Shown: one piece after another, positions 1 through 6,486 of the stretch
Position numbering within the stretch: the first letter of the stretch is position 1
Layout: each line of letters starts with the position of its first letter
DNA from: JBCCFK01 sp965262315
GTDB taxonomy: Bacteria; Actinomycetota; Acidimicrobiia; Acidimicrobiales; UBA8592
Assembly (NCBI GenBank): GCA_965262315.1
Contig: CBDHFJ010000104.1
Span: 1-6,760 of the forward strand
Direction: 5' to 3'
DNA length: 6,760 nt
Translations under genes and position numbers: made by a program
Notes under the pieces: generated by a model
What the model was told of the DNA's origin: nothing
Databases searched by the model: none
The model's input: the letters and a program-made list of their open reading frames with translations, nothing else

Positions 1-442
1 CGGCGACCGCGACCCCGAGCGCGGCCGCGCGGCGGCGCACGAACCAGCTCCCGACGACGCTGACCATCGGCACGTACCCACAGGCGACCGCGAACCCGAC
101 CCCGAGGCCGTACGTGAGATAGCCGAGCCAGATGCTCTGGACGGCTGCGGTGGCGAGCAGGCCGCCCACGAGCGAGGCGGCGGCAGCGATGAGGACCGGC
201 CGGGGGCCGACGCGATCGGCCCACCGGCCCGTGAACAGCCCGAGGATGAACGAGAGGCTGATCGTGAGCGAGAAGAAGAACGCGGTCTGTCCGGAGCCGA
301 CGTCGAACTCCTCGCTCATCGCGTCGAAGAAGGCGCCGAAGCTGTAGGCGACGCCGAAGGTGGCGAAGGTCGAGGCGACCGCTGCGGCCGTGACCAGCCA
401 GCCTCGCCGGGAGTCGAGTTGGGCGTCGGCGGTGGCGGTCAC
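1..442 (-). CDS. MFS transporter, N-terminal part (cut by window edge)
   Basis: Translation of the minus strand from a GTG at 442 gives 147 residues of an inner-membrane secondary transporter and then runs off the window. Hydrophobic segments lie at about residues 15-39, 54-71, 82-101 and 105-130. Between the second and third is the MFS loop motif GRWADRVGPR (72-81). The fourth is followed by SWFVRRRAAALG (132-143), a pattern typical of the monocarboxylate / oxalate-formate antiporter branch of the family. The GTG is the only plausible start, because an in-frame TAG lies 12 bases upstream. It is preceded by a GGGAG/AGGG ribosome-binding element inside a small inverted repeat. The gene follows the 507-1043 gene in the same direction with a 64 bp gap, so co-transcription is possible. 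The substrate cannot be deduced; a small organic acid is a family-level guess. The family call is firm. Confidence 0.85.
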   Translation of the reverse strand, partial: MTATADAQLDSRRGWLVTAAAVASTFATFGVAYSFGAFFDAMSEEFDVGSGQTAFFFSLTISLSFILGLFTGRWADRVGPRPVLIAAAASLVGGLLATAAVQSIWLGYLTYGLGVGFAVACGYVPMVSVVGSWFVRRRAAALGVAVA

Positions 443-462
443 GCCGGGACCCTACTCCCGGC
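443..462 (-). promoter_or_regulatory. Inverted repeat over the MFS ribosome-binding site
   Basis: A perfect 7-bp inverted repeat (GCCGGGA / TCCCGGC, 6-nt loop) ends one base before the GTG start of the transporter. In the mRNA, the GGGAG element lies in the left arm and stem edge, and AGGG lies in the loop. A folded stem could limit translation initiation. There is no T-tract, so an intrinsic terminator for the preceding gene is unlikely. A chance GC-rich palindrome is possible. Confidence 0.3.
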
Positions 463-506
463 GCCGTCAGGTCGGCGTCAGATCGAGGGCCGCGTCATCG
501 GGTCGA

Positions 507-1043
507 TCAGGCGGGGCCCTGGGAGCGGACTCGATCGACGGTGGCGATGGCGTCGCGGAGTTCGGCGAGCCAGTCGCCCTCGTGGTCGGCCACCAGGCGG
601 ACACACCAGCCGAGGGCGTCCGAGCGGCTGCGGGCGACACCGGCGGCCACCAGGGTGTCGAGGATCTGGCGCTCGCCGATCCGCAGCCGGGTCATGACCG
701 GCACCGACAGGTGGGTGAAGGCCGCTTGGGTCTCGCCGCAGGCCGTCGCCCAGGAGACCTTCCGCGCGAACTTGGCCTCGGCGCGCGAGGCGATCTTGAC
801 CCGTGCGTCCCGGGTCTCCTCTCGGAACCACTCGATGTGGCCGAGTTCGCGTCGCTCGCGGTCGCCGTCGCCTGCGTCGTCCACCTCGTCCGGCCCGGTT
901 TCGGGGTCGATCAGGGTGCCGATGACCATGATCTCGTCGCGGTCGACGAGCACGCGGAGTGCGGAGAACCACGTCTCCGGGACTTGGGCGCGAAACCATT
1001 CGGTTGCGTGGTCGGTGGTGAGCTGCGGCGGCTCTGCGGCCAT
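507..1043 (-). CDS. Conserved-type hypothetical protein with RHH-like C-terminus
   Basis: This is a soluble 178-residue protein of unknown function with no signal peptide or membrane segment. Residues 25-45 look like a small strand-helix-strand unit (WFSALRVLVDRDEIMVIGTL). Residues 46-66 are a charged, mostly acidic linker. A basic helix at about 74-96 contains KIASRAEAKFARK. Residues 112-154 begin with a strand-like SVPVMTRLRIG, followed by two helices joined at GVARSRSDALG. This strand-helix-helix order and the xRSRSDAL turn resemble ribbon-helix-helix DNA-binding domains, but that is a pattern-level impression. The reading frame is open upstream to 1268 and into lon. The ATG at 1043 is preferred because GAAGGA sits 6 nt before it and it avoids the overlap. 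I recall similar uncharacterised proteins from other actinobacteria but know no assigned role. It is divergent from lon and shares its upstream region, so a regulatory link is possible but not shown. Confidence 0.75.
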   Translation of the reverse strand: MAAEPPQLTTDHATEWFRAQVPETWFSALRVLVDRDEIMVIGTLIDPETGPDEVDDAGDGDRERRELGHIEWFREETRDARVKIASRAEAKFARKVSWATACGETQAAFTHLSVPVMTRLRIGERQILDTLVAAGVARSRSDALGWCVRLVADHEGDWLAELRDAIATVDRVRSQGPA

Positions 1044-1049
1044 GTCGGG

Positions 1050-1055
1050 TCCTTC
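1050..1055 (-). promoter_or_regulatory. Ribosome-binding site deciding the 1043 start
   Basis: GAAGGA on the minus strand lies 6 nt before the ATG at 1043. It is the best Shine-Dalgarno match in the upstream region and supports the 178-residue form over a longer one that would run into lon. Confidence 0.6.
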
Positions 1056-1112
1056 GGGGATGGGTGCGGGCGTGGGGGGCGGTGGGAATGCGCGGCGTGC
1101 ATGTCCTGTTGA

Positions 1113-1128
1113 GATGTAATCATGTAAT
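1113..1128. repeat. Tandem ATGTAAT repeat in the lon upstream region
   Basis: GATGTAAT is followed directly by CATGTAAT: two 8-bp units identical in seven positions, in otherwise GC-rich DNA. It lies 58-73 bp before the lon start and 70-85 bp before the start of the divergent gene, overlapping the candidate promoter elements of both. It could be an operator with two direct half-sites, or simply the AT-rich -10 region of two promoters. I do not recognise a named regulator for it. Confidence 0.55.
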
Positions 1129-1170
1129 TCTGCTAGCGGCAAGGCGCACCTCGTGCCCTGTCGCGTGATT

Positions 1171-1176
1171 GGGAGG
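1171..1176 (+). promoter_or_regulatory. Ribosome-binding site of lon
   Basis: GGGAGG ends 9 nt before the ATG at 1186. It makes that ATG the likely start instead of the in-frame GTG at 1153, which has no comparable purine-rich element in front of it. Confidence 0.7.
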
Positions 1177-1185
1177 ACGTCACCC

Positions 1186-3531
1186 ATGGCTGACACCGAC
1201 ACCACCCCGGAACCCGCCGACGAGACGCTGGGATCCACCGTTGACAACGCCCGAACCCTGCCGCTCATGCCCGTGCCCGGAGGCGTCGTCTACCCCGAGA
1301 TGGTCGTGACCATCGCGCTGGAGAGCGATGAGAGTCAGGCCGCCGCTGCGGCCGCGACCGACGACCTCATCGTGCTCGTGCCCCGCATCGACGGCCGCTT
1401 CGCCGGCGTCGGGTCCATCGCCCGGATCGAGAACCGCGGCACCCTTCGCAACGGGCTGCCGGCGCTCACGATTCGCGCCACCGATCGCGCCGCGATCGGC
1501 GTGGGTGTCATCGGGACCGGCGCCACGCTGTGGGTCGAGGCGACGCCGCTCGCCATCGAACCCACCAGCCGGACCCCCGGCCTGGCCGAGCGCTACCGCG
1601 ACATCGCCAACCGACTGCTCGAGCGGTTGGGCGGCGGGCGGCTGTCGGCCGTGCTGCCCGACGGTGACGACCCGTCGGCTCTCGCGGACACCATCGCCTA
1701 CTGGCCGGACCTCGCGGTCGACCAGCGGGTGGAGCTGCTGGAGACCGTCGACGTCGATGCCCGCCTGGAGCTGGCCATCGGCTGGGCCGAGACCGCCCTG
1801 GAGGAGGTCGAGGTCACCCGCAAGATCTCCGAGGATGTGGCCAGCTCGCTGGAGAAGGACCAGCGGGAGGTGCTGCTGCGGCGCCAGTTGGCGGCGATCC
1901 AAGAAGAGCTGGGCGAGGGGCAGGCCGACGTGATCGGCGAGTACCGGGAACGTCTGGCGGCCCTGGGGGACGACCTGGCGGTGACGACCCGCGAGGCGAT
2001 CGAGCGCGAGCTCGACCGATTCGAGCGGGTGGGTGAGCAGAGTCAGGAGGGGTCGTGGATCCGGACCTGGCTCGACACCGTGTTCGACATCCCCTGGGCC
2101 GAGCGCAGTGCGGACAACCACGACCTGGCCGGGGCGCGGGAGACCCTCGACGCCGACCACAGCGGCCTCGACGACGTGAAGGAGCGCATCGTCGAGCACC
2201 TGGCTGTGCGCAAGCTCCAGGCCGAACGAGGCGCGGAACCGGCACCCGGGCGCCGCTCGGCGGCGATCCTCACACTGGTGGGGCCGCCCGGCGTCGGCAA
2301 GACCAGCCTGGGTGAGTCGATCGCCTCGGCCCTCGGTCGCTCGTTCGTCCGCATGGCCCTCGGGGGTGTGCGCGACGAGGCAGAGATCCGTGGTCACCGC
2401 CGCACCTATGTCGGGTCCCGGCCCGGCCGTCTGGTGCGAGCCCTGAGTGAGGCGGGGACGATGAACCCGGTCATCCTCCTCGACGAGATCGACAAGCTGG
2501 GCGCGGACTGGCGGGGCGACCCGAGCTCGGCGCTGCTGGAGGTGCTGGATCCGGCTCAGAACCACAGCTTCCGCGACCACTACCTCGAGTTCGAGCTGGA
2601 CTTGAGCGACGTGGTCTTCATCGCCACGGCCAACCGCCTCGACACGGTGCCCGGTCCGCTGCTGGATCGGGTCGAGGTGATCGAGGTCGACGGCTACACC
2701 GACGACGAGAAGACCGTCATCGCCCAGCGACACATCCTGCCTCGGCTGCGCGAGACCATGGGCCTGACCGACGACGAAGTGGTCATCCCCGACGAGCTGA
2801 TCGCTCGTGTCGCCGCCGACTGGACCCGCGAGGCCGGCGTCCGGAGCCTCGAGCGCAAGCTCGCCACGCTGTTGCGCAAGGCCGCGACCAAGCTCGCTTC
2901 GGGCGAGGCTGGGCCGATCACCGTCGCGGACGGCGACCTCGAGGATCAGCTCGGGAAGCCGATCCCGCGCGAAGCACTGGAGGACCGGACCTCGGCACCA
3001 GGGGTCGCGACCGGACTCGCCGTCACCGGCGCCGGTGGCGACGTGCTGTTCGTGGAGGCGACCGCCATGGACGGAGACCCCGGGTTGACCCTGACGGGCC
3101 AGCTGGGCGACGTGATGAAGGAGTCGGGTGAGATCGCCCGGTCGTTCCTGCGGTCACAGGCGGCCGACCTCGGCCTGGGCGACGTGGAGCGCCGGTTCCA
3201 CGTGCACTTCCCGGCCGGTGCCGTTCCCAAGGACGGGCCCTCGGCGGGCATCACCATGACCACTGCCCTCGCAAGCCTGCTCTCGGGCCGTCGTGTGCGC
3301 CCCGAGGTGGGCATGACCGGCGAGGTGACCCTGCAGGGCAAGGTGCTGCCGATCGGTGGGGTGAAGCAGAAGTTGCTCGCCGCGCACCGTGCAGGACTGA
3401 AGGAGGTCATCCTCCCGGCGCGCAACGGGGTCGACCTCGACGACGTGCCCGATGCAGTCCGAGAGGATCTGACGATCCACTTGGTCACCGACGTCCGCGA
3501 CGTTCTCGACCTGGCGTTGGAAGCGGCCTGA
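1186..3531 (+). CDS. lon: ATP-dependent protease Lon (endopeptidase La)
   Basis: Lon is a cytoplasmic homo-hexameric AAA+ protease that unfolds and degrades damaged proteins and specific short-lived regulators. The product is 781 residues, close to the 784 of E. coli Lon. The N-terminal substrate-binding domain starts at about residue 25 (LPLMPVPGGVVYPEMV) and leads into a helical region to about 330 that includes EVLLRRQLAAIQEELGEG. The ATPase module has Walker A GPPGVGKT (366-373), Walker B VILLDEID (429-436), sensor-1 Asn483, a candidate arginine finger Arg495 in LLDR, and sensor-2 Arg553 in REAGVRSLER. The protease domain carries the Ser686 nucleophile in KDGPSAG and Lys729 in GGVKQK. Their 43-residue spacing matches Ser679/Lys722 of E. 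coli. All key residues are present, so the enzyme should be active. It is transcribed alone, divergent from the 507-1043 gene and convergent with the HxlR gene. No heat-shock operator was recognised. Confidence 0.97.
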   Translation: MADTDTTPEPADETLGSTVDNARTLPLMPVPGGVVYPEMVVTIALESDESQAAAAAATDDLIVLVPRIDGRFAGVGSIARIENRGTLRNGLPALTIRATDRAAIGVGVIGTGATLWVEATPLAIEPTSRTPGLAERYRDIANRLLERLGGGRLSAVLPDGDDPSALADTIAYWPDLAVDQRVELLETVDVDARLELAIGWAETALEEVEVTRKISEDVASSLEKDQREVLLRRQLAAIQEELGEGQADVIGEYRERLAALGDDLAVTTREAIERELDRFERVGEQSQEGSWIRTWLDTVFDIPWAERSADNHDLAGARETLDADHSGLDDVKERIVEHLAVRKLQAERGAEPAPGRRSAAILTLVGPPGVGKTSLGESIASALGRSFVRMALGGVRDEAEIRGHRRTYVGSRPGRLVRALSEAGTMNPVILLDEIDKLGADWRGDPSSALLEVLDPAQNHSFRDHYLEFELDLSDVVFIATANRLDTVPGPLLDRVEVIEVDGYTDDEKTVIAQRHILPRLRETMGLTDDEVVIPDELIARVAADWTREAGVRSLERKLATLLRKAATKLASGEAGPITVADGDLEDQLGKPIPREALEDRTSAPGVATGLAVTGAGGDVLFVEATAMDGDPGLTLTGQLGDVMKESGEIARSFLRSQAADLGLGDVERRFHVHFPAGAVPKDGPSAGITMTTALASLLSGRRVRPEVGMTGEVTLQGKVLPIGGVKQKLLAAHRAGLKEVILPARNGVDLDDVPDAVREDLTIHLVTDVRDVLDLALEAA

Positions 3532-3541
3532 GCCCGGTTCA
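3529..3541. other. Convergent gene ends, lon and HxlR
   Basis: TGAGCC-C-GGTTCA contains the lon stop on the plus strand and the restored HxlR stop on the minus strand, with 7 bp between them. It is a near-palindrome but has a 1-nt centre, so it cannot fold as a useful hairpin. No intrinsic terminator is visible at this junction, so transcripts from both sides may overlap. Confidence 0.5.
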
Positions 3542-3887
3542 GCTCGCGCGGATGCGGCCAGGTCGGGGCGCCGGCGCCTCGGCCTGCGCCCATTCGCGGG
3601 AGGCCGCGGCGATCTCGTCGAGTGACGGGCTCGAGGCGGCGGCCCTTCGACGTCAGGCCGTAGCAGGCCGTCCCGTCGTGCTCGCAGCGGCGCACGATGC
3701 CCTCGGTTTCGAGTTCGCCGAGACGGCTGGTCAGGAGGCGGTCCGACAGGCCGGGGATGCGATCGCGGATGTCGCGGAACCGGTGGGGACCGGAGGCCGC
3801 CAAGACCTTCAAGATCACACCGCTCCACCGGCGACCGAGCAGCTCGACCGTGTGGTGAAAGTGCGGACAATACCGATCGTCATCCAT
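3539..3887 (-). pseudogene. HxlR-family transcriptional regulator, frameshifted near 3' end
   Basis: This encodes a small winged-helix DNA-binding protein of the HxlR type. The ATG at 3887 starts a frame with Cys7, LLGRRWSGVILKVL (16-29), a recognition-helix region with GLSDRLLTSRLGELE (46-60) and a wing ending in CYGLTSKGRRLEP (75-87). In this frame the sequence then becomes family-unlike and runs on antisense to lon as far as 2946. Shifting by one base at about 3626-3629 restores SLDEIAAASREWAQ and a TGA at 3539-3541. This gives a 115-residue protein of normal HxlR length whose stop lies 7 bp from the lon stop. Reading CCG for CCCG is enough to join both parts as LEPSLDEI. The cause may be a homopolymer error in the read or assembly, or a real mutation. 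It lies 84 bp downstream of the decarboxylase, same strand, and may regulate that operon. The family call is firm; whether it is functional is open. Confidence 0.85.
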
Positions 3888-3924
3888 GGCGTCGTGGCTG
3901 CGTTCACCCCCCGAGAACCGAGTG

Positions 3925-3940
3925 CGACCACCATAGGTCG
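3925..3940. promoter_or_regulatory. Short inverted repeat upstream of the HxlR gene
   Basis: CGACC-ACCATA-GGTCG lies 38-53 bp before the HxlR start, in the 84 bp gap after the decarboxylase stop. On the minus strand it overlaps TATGGT, a possible -10 element. HxlR-type dimers often bind dyads at their own promoters, so this is a candidate operator, but a 5-bp repeat can easily arise by chance. A GGGGGGTGA stretch near 3903-3911 is the only purine-rich element before the start and is too far away to be a good ribosome-binding site. Confidence 0.25.
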
Positions 3941-3971
3941 GCGCTGAAACCCGTGCTCGGCGGCTGCGTCC

Positions 3972-5321
3972 TCAGGCCATCGCCGCCAGGATCGTGGCCA
4001 CGTCGTCGGGGGTCGTCCGGGGGTTCACGAAGCAGAAGCGGAAGATCGGCTCGCCCTTGAAGCGGCTGGGCACGACGAAGGCGGTGCCGTCCTCCATGGT
4101 CCTGACCGACCAGGCGGTGTAGTCGTCGGCGTCCCAGCCGATGCGGCGGAAGGCCACGACCGACAGCGACGGCTCGTGGACGAGCTCGAGATGGGGCGCG
4201 GCTTCGATCTGTTCGGCGGCCGAGGCGGCGACGTCGAGTGTGATCTGAACGGCCTCGGCGTAGGCGTCGGTGCCGTGGGTGGCGAGCGAGAACCAGAACG
4301 GCAGGCCGCGCACCCGGCGGGTGAGATGGATGGCGAAGTCCGACGGGTTGAAGTCGCCCCACTCGTCGAGGAACGCCAGGTAGCCGGCGTGCTGGGCGTG
4401 GACGGCCTGGGCCGCACCCGGCTCGCGATAGAGGAGCGCGCAGCAGTCGAACGGGGCGAACAGCCACTTGTGGGGGTCGACGATGAACGAGTCGGCCAGC
4501 TCCAGGCCGTCGAACAGTGGCCGGGCCGACGGTGCGGCCAGCGCGGCGCCGCCGTACGCGCCGTCGACGTGGAACCAGACGTCGCGCTGCCGGCAGACCT
4601 CGCCGATCCCGCGCAGGTCGTCGATGATCCCGAGGTTGGTGGTGCCGCTGGTGGCCACCACGCCGGCGACGGCGGAGCCGTGCTCGTCAAGGACCGCGGC
4701 GACTGCGTCGCCGTGCATGCGGAGGTCGTCGCCCACGGGCACGAGCACGACGTCGGCGTCCATCACCGCAGCGTTGGCCTTCACCGACGAGTGCGACTGC
4801 GACGACGCGAGGAACACCCACCGGTCGGGGCGCTGGCCGCCGTTGCGTTCGAGCGCGTGGCCGCGGGCGGCGACCATGGCCGACAGGTTGCCGACCGTGC
4901 CGCCGGGCACGAACACGCCGCGGGTGGTGTCGGGCATGCCCGCGATCCGCGTCACCCAGTCGAGGGCCTGGTTCTCGGCGAAGACCGCACCGGCGCCCTC
5001 GATCCAGGACCCGCCGTAGATTGAACAGGCCCCGACGATCAGGTCGAACAGTACCGACGTCTCGGTGGGCGCCGCCGGGACGAAGGACAGGTAGCGGGTG
5101 TAGTCGACCGACAGCGACGCCTCGTGCAGCACGTCGATGAACAGGCGAAGCGCCTCGTCGCCGCCGATGCCGGCCGGCGTGATCGTCTGACCACACGCTT
5201 CCTGGAGCTCCGCCTCGGTCTTGGCCTCGCCCAACGGGATGGGGTCGAGCTCGATGCGTTCCTTGGCGAACCGGAAGATCTTGTCGGCGAGCTCGTCGAT
5301 TTCTGGGGTGTGGTGATGCAT
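3972..5321 (-). CDS. PLP-dependent group II amino acid decarboxylase
   Basis: This is a cytoplasmic pyridoxal-phosphate enzyme of the group II decarboxylase family (aromatic amino acid, glutamate and 2,4-diaminobutyrate decarboxylases), releasing CO2 from an amino acid to give an amine. The 449-residue product has the family landmarks in order: PGGTVGNLSAM with Gly-Gly-Thr at 140-142; SQSHSSVKAN with His177, which stacks on the cofactor; TSGTTNLGIID (224-234); FHVDGAYGG with Asp253, which binds the pyridine nitrogen; and VDPHKW with Lys285, the Schiff-base lysine. The Asp-Lys spacing of 32 equals Asp271/Lys303 of human DOPA decarboxylase. The ATG at 5321 is chosen because the open frame further upstream overlaps the preceding gene. 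Only a weak GAG precedes it, so translational coupling is plausible. It lies 19 bp after the binding-protein gene and is the probable third gene of that operon. The substrate is not deducible; a diamine-forming or aromatic activity are both possible. Confidence 0.9.
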   Translation of the reverse strand: MHHHTPEIDELADKIFRFAKERIELDPIPLGEAKTEAELQEACGQTITPAGIGGDEALRLFIDVLHEASLSVDYTRYLSFVPAAPTETSVLFDLIVGACSIYGGSWIEGAGAVFAENQALDWVTRIAGMPDTTRGVFVPGGTVGNLSAMVAARGHALERNGGQRPDRWVFLASSQSHSSVKANAAVMDADVVLVPVGDDLRMHGDAVAAVLDEHGSAVAGVVATSGTTNLGIIDDLRGIGEVCRQRDVWFHVDGAYGGAALAAPSARPLFDGLELADSFIVDPHKWLFAPFDCCALLYREPGAAQAVHAQHAGYLAFLDEWGDFNPSDFAIHLTRRVRGLPFWFSLATHGTDAYAEAVQITLDVAASAAEQIEAAPHLELVHEPSLSVVAFRRIGWDADDYTAWSVRTMEDGTAFVVPSRFKGEPIFRFCFVNPRTTPDDVATILAAMA

Positions 5322-5340
5322 GATGCTCGGCGGAGGCGTG

Positions 5341-6486
5341 TCAGAACAGTGCGTTGAAGCGATCGTCGAGGCGGTCCTCGACCTCGACCGGCAGGCCGCC
5401 CCAGGTGAAGAGGCGGCGGCGGGTCTCGTCGTCGGGGAACAGGATCGGGTTCTGCGCCAGCTCGGCTGCGTCGCCACCGAGCGCCAGCAGCTCCTCGCGG
5501 ACGCCCAGCACGGGGCTGATGTACTGCACCCAGTTGGTGATGCGGGCGGCGTTGGCCGGGTCGTAGACGAAGTTCATCCATGCCCCGGCGGCGGCCACGT
5601 TGCCCGCGCCGCGGGGAATGACCATGGTGTCGAACCAGCGGACGGCCCCCTCGTCGGGGATGACGAACTCGATGTCGGGGCGGTCGGCCTGGAGGATGAC
5701 CGAGTCGCCCGACCACGCCATGGCGATCCACAGCTCGCCCGAGGAGAGTCCGTCGGCGAACTCGCCGAAGGTGACCTGGGAGATCTGGCCCGACGCCCTG
5801 GCTTCCTCGAACATCTCCAGGCCGGCCGACGCCGTGGCCTCGGTGGGCCGCGACGGATCATCGCCGTTGAGGAGCATGCCGAAGGGCACGGTCTCGCGCA
5901 TCTCGCCGATGATCCCGACCCGGCCGGCGAAGGCGGGGTCGAAGAGGTCGGCGATCGAGGTGATGGGCCGGCCGGTCAGGGCCGGGTCGTAGGCGATGCC
6001 GGTGATGCCCGCTTGCCACGGCATGTGGAAGCGGGCCCCGCGGTCCCAGGGCTGGGTGAGGTACGCCGGGTCGATGTTGACGTGGTTGGGGATGATCTCG
6101 ATGGGCACCTGCTCGGCCCAGTCGCGCGCCACCATGCGGGCCGCCAGCCAGAACGTCGGGGTGATGATGTCGTACGGAAGCCTGCCGCCGGACCCGAGCG
6201 TGGGCACGATCAGGTCGTTCCACGCCGCGATGTTGTCCTCGTAGGAGTCGTCGTAGGACACGAACAGCCCCAGCTCCTCCTGCATACGGCTGATGGTGCC
6301 GAGCGTGCCGTCCTCGTCCGGGTCGATGTAGAGCTCCCAGTTGAGGACCGAGAGGTTGCGGCTGCCGCCGAGGTCGGGCGAGCCGCTGAGGTCTCGGGAC
6401 GCACACCCGGCCAGCGACAGCAGTCCCAGGGCGCCGGCGCCGGCCAGCAGGTCCCGGCGTCGCAGCAGCGATGGGCGTCCGGTCAT
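5341..6486 (-). CDS. PotD/PotF-like extracellular solute-binding lipoprotein
   Basis: The 381-residue protein is a periplasmic-type binding protein anchored outside the membrane. Its leader has LRRRDLL (8-14, twin-arginine type), a hydrophobic core and the lipobox LAGC with Cys28 as lipidation site. The mature part aligns by eye with spermidine/putrescine-binding PotD. LNWELYI (48-54) supplies Trp50. MRET contains Glu198, matching PotD Glu171, with Glu195 in place of Asp168. MAWSGDS gives Trp258, matching Trp229. WFDTMVIP (284-291) gives Trp284 and Asp286, matching Trp255 and Asp257, the latter binding an amine. Cationic amine binding is therefore plausible, though related proteins bind other ligands. 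The ATG at 6486 is favoured by GGAG 8 nt upstream and by its ATGA overlap with the preceding stop. Neither neighbour is an ABC permease or ATPase, so it is an orphan within this window. It may work with the upstream membrane protein. Confidence 0.88.
   Translation of the reverse strand: MTGRPSLLRRRDLLAGAGALGLLSLAGCASRDLSGSPDLGGSRNLSVLNWELYIDPDEDGTLGTISRMQEELGLFVSYDDSYEDNIAAWNDLIVPTLGSGGRLPYDIITPTFWLAARMVARDWAEQVPIEIIPNHVNIDPAYLTQPWDRGARFHMPWQAGITGIAYDPALTGRPITSIADLFDPAFAGRVGIIGEMRETVPFGMLLNGDDPSRPTEATASAGLEMFEEARASGQISQVTFGEFADGLSSGELWIAMAWSGDSVILQADRPDIEFVIPDEGAVRWFDTMVIPRGAGNVAAAGAWMNFVYDPANAARITNWVQYISPVLGVREELLALGGDAAELAQNPILFPDDETRRRLFTWGGLPVEVEDRLDDRFNALF

Larger units (their letters stand above)
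1044..1185. promoter_or_regulatory. Divergent promoter region between the RHH-like gene and lon
   Basis: These 142 bp separate two divergent starts and contain the only clearly AT-rich patch nearby (1109-1136). For the leftward gene, TTGCCG (1142-1137) and TTACAT (1119-1114) are spaced 17 nt, and the latter is preceded by TG one base upstream, as in an extended -10. For lon, TTGAGA (1109-1114) lies 16 nt before TGCTAG (1131-1136), a weak -10. The two candidates overlap, so the genes could compete for polymerase. I looked for the HspR-type HAIR repeat and the CIRCE element, both common at actinobacterial heat-shock genes, and saw neither. The region's promoter role is likely from geometry; the exact boxes are tentative. 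Confidence 0.5.

Noticed and set aside
360..1112. Plus-strand open frame of 250 codons
   Set aside because: It lies opposite the RHH-like gene and the start of the transporter, both of which have better protein character and ribosome-binding sites.
1153..1185. Earlier GTG start for lon
   Set aside because: It has no good ribosome-binding site, while GGGAGG stands 9 nt before the ATG at 1186, and Lon proteins need no such extension.
1044..1185. HspR (HAIR) or CIRCE operator at lon
   Set aside because: Neither the CTTGAGT/ACTCAAG pair nor the CIRCE dyad is present in the interval.
1044..1268. Longer N-terminus of the RHH-like protein
   Set aside because: It would overlap the lon start, and the added residues are Pro/Arg-rich without pattern; GAAGGA supports 1043.
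1180..2733. Long open frame on the minus strand across lon (517 codons)
   Set aside because: It is the antisense shadow of lon in GC-rich DNA; the translation is low in complexity, rich in Gly, Val and Arg, and shows no domain.
2946..3538. C-terminal extension of the HxlR frame to 313 residues
   Set aside because: The extra part is antisense to lon, looks unlike the family, and a one-base correction gives a normal HxlR length and stop.
4176..5024. Plus-strand open frame of 282 codons
   Set aside because: It is antisense to the decarboxylase, whose catalytic motifs are unmistakable.
5322..5477. Longer N-terminus of the decarboxylase
   Set aside because: The added residues are a shadow of the binding-protein gene and have low-complexity character.
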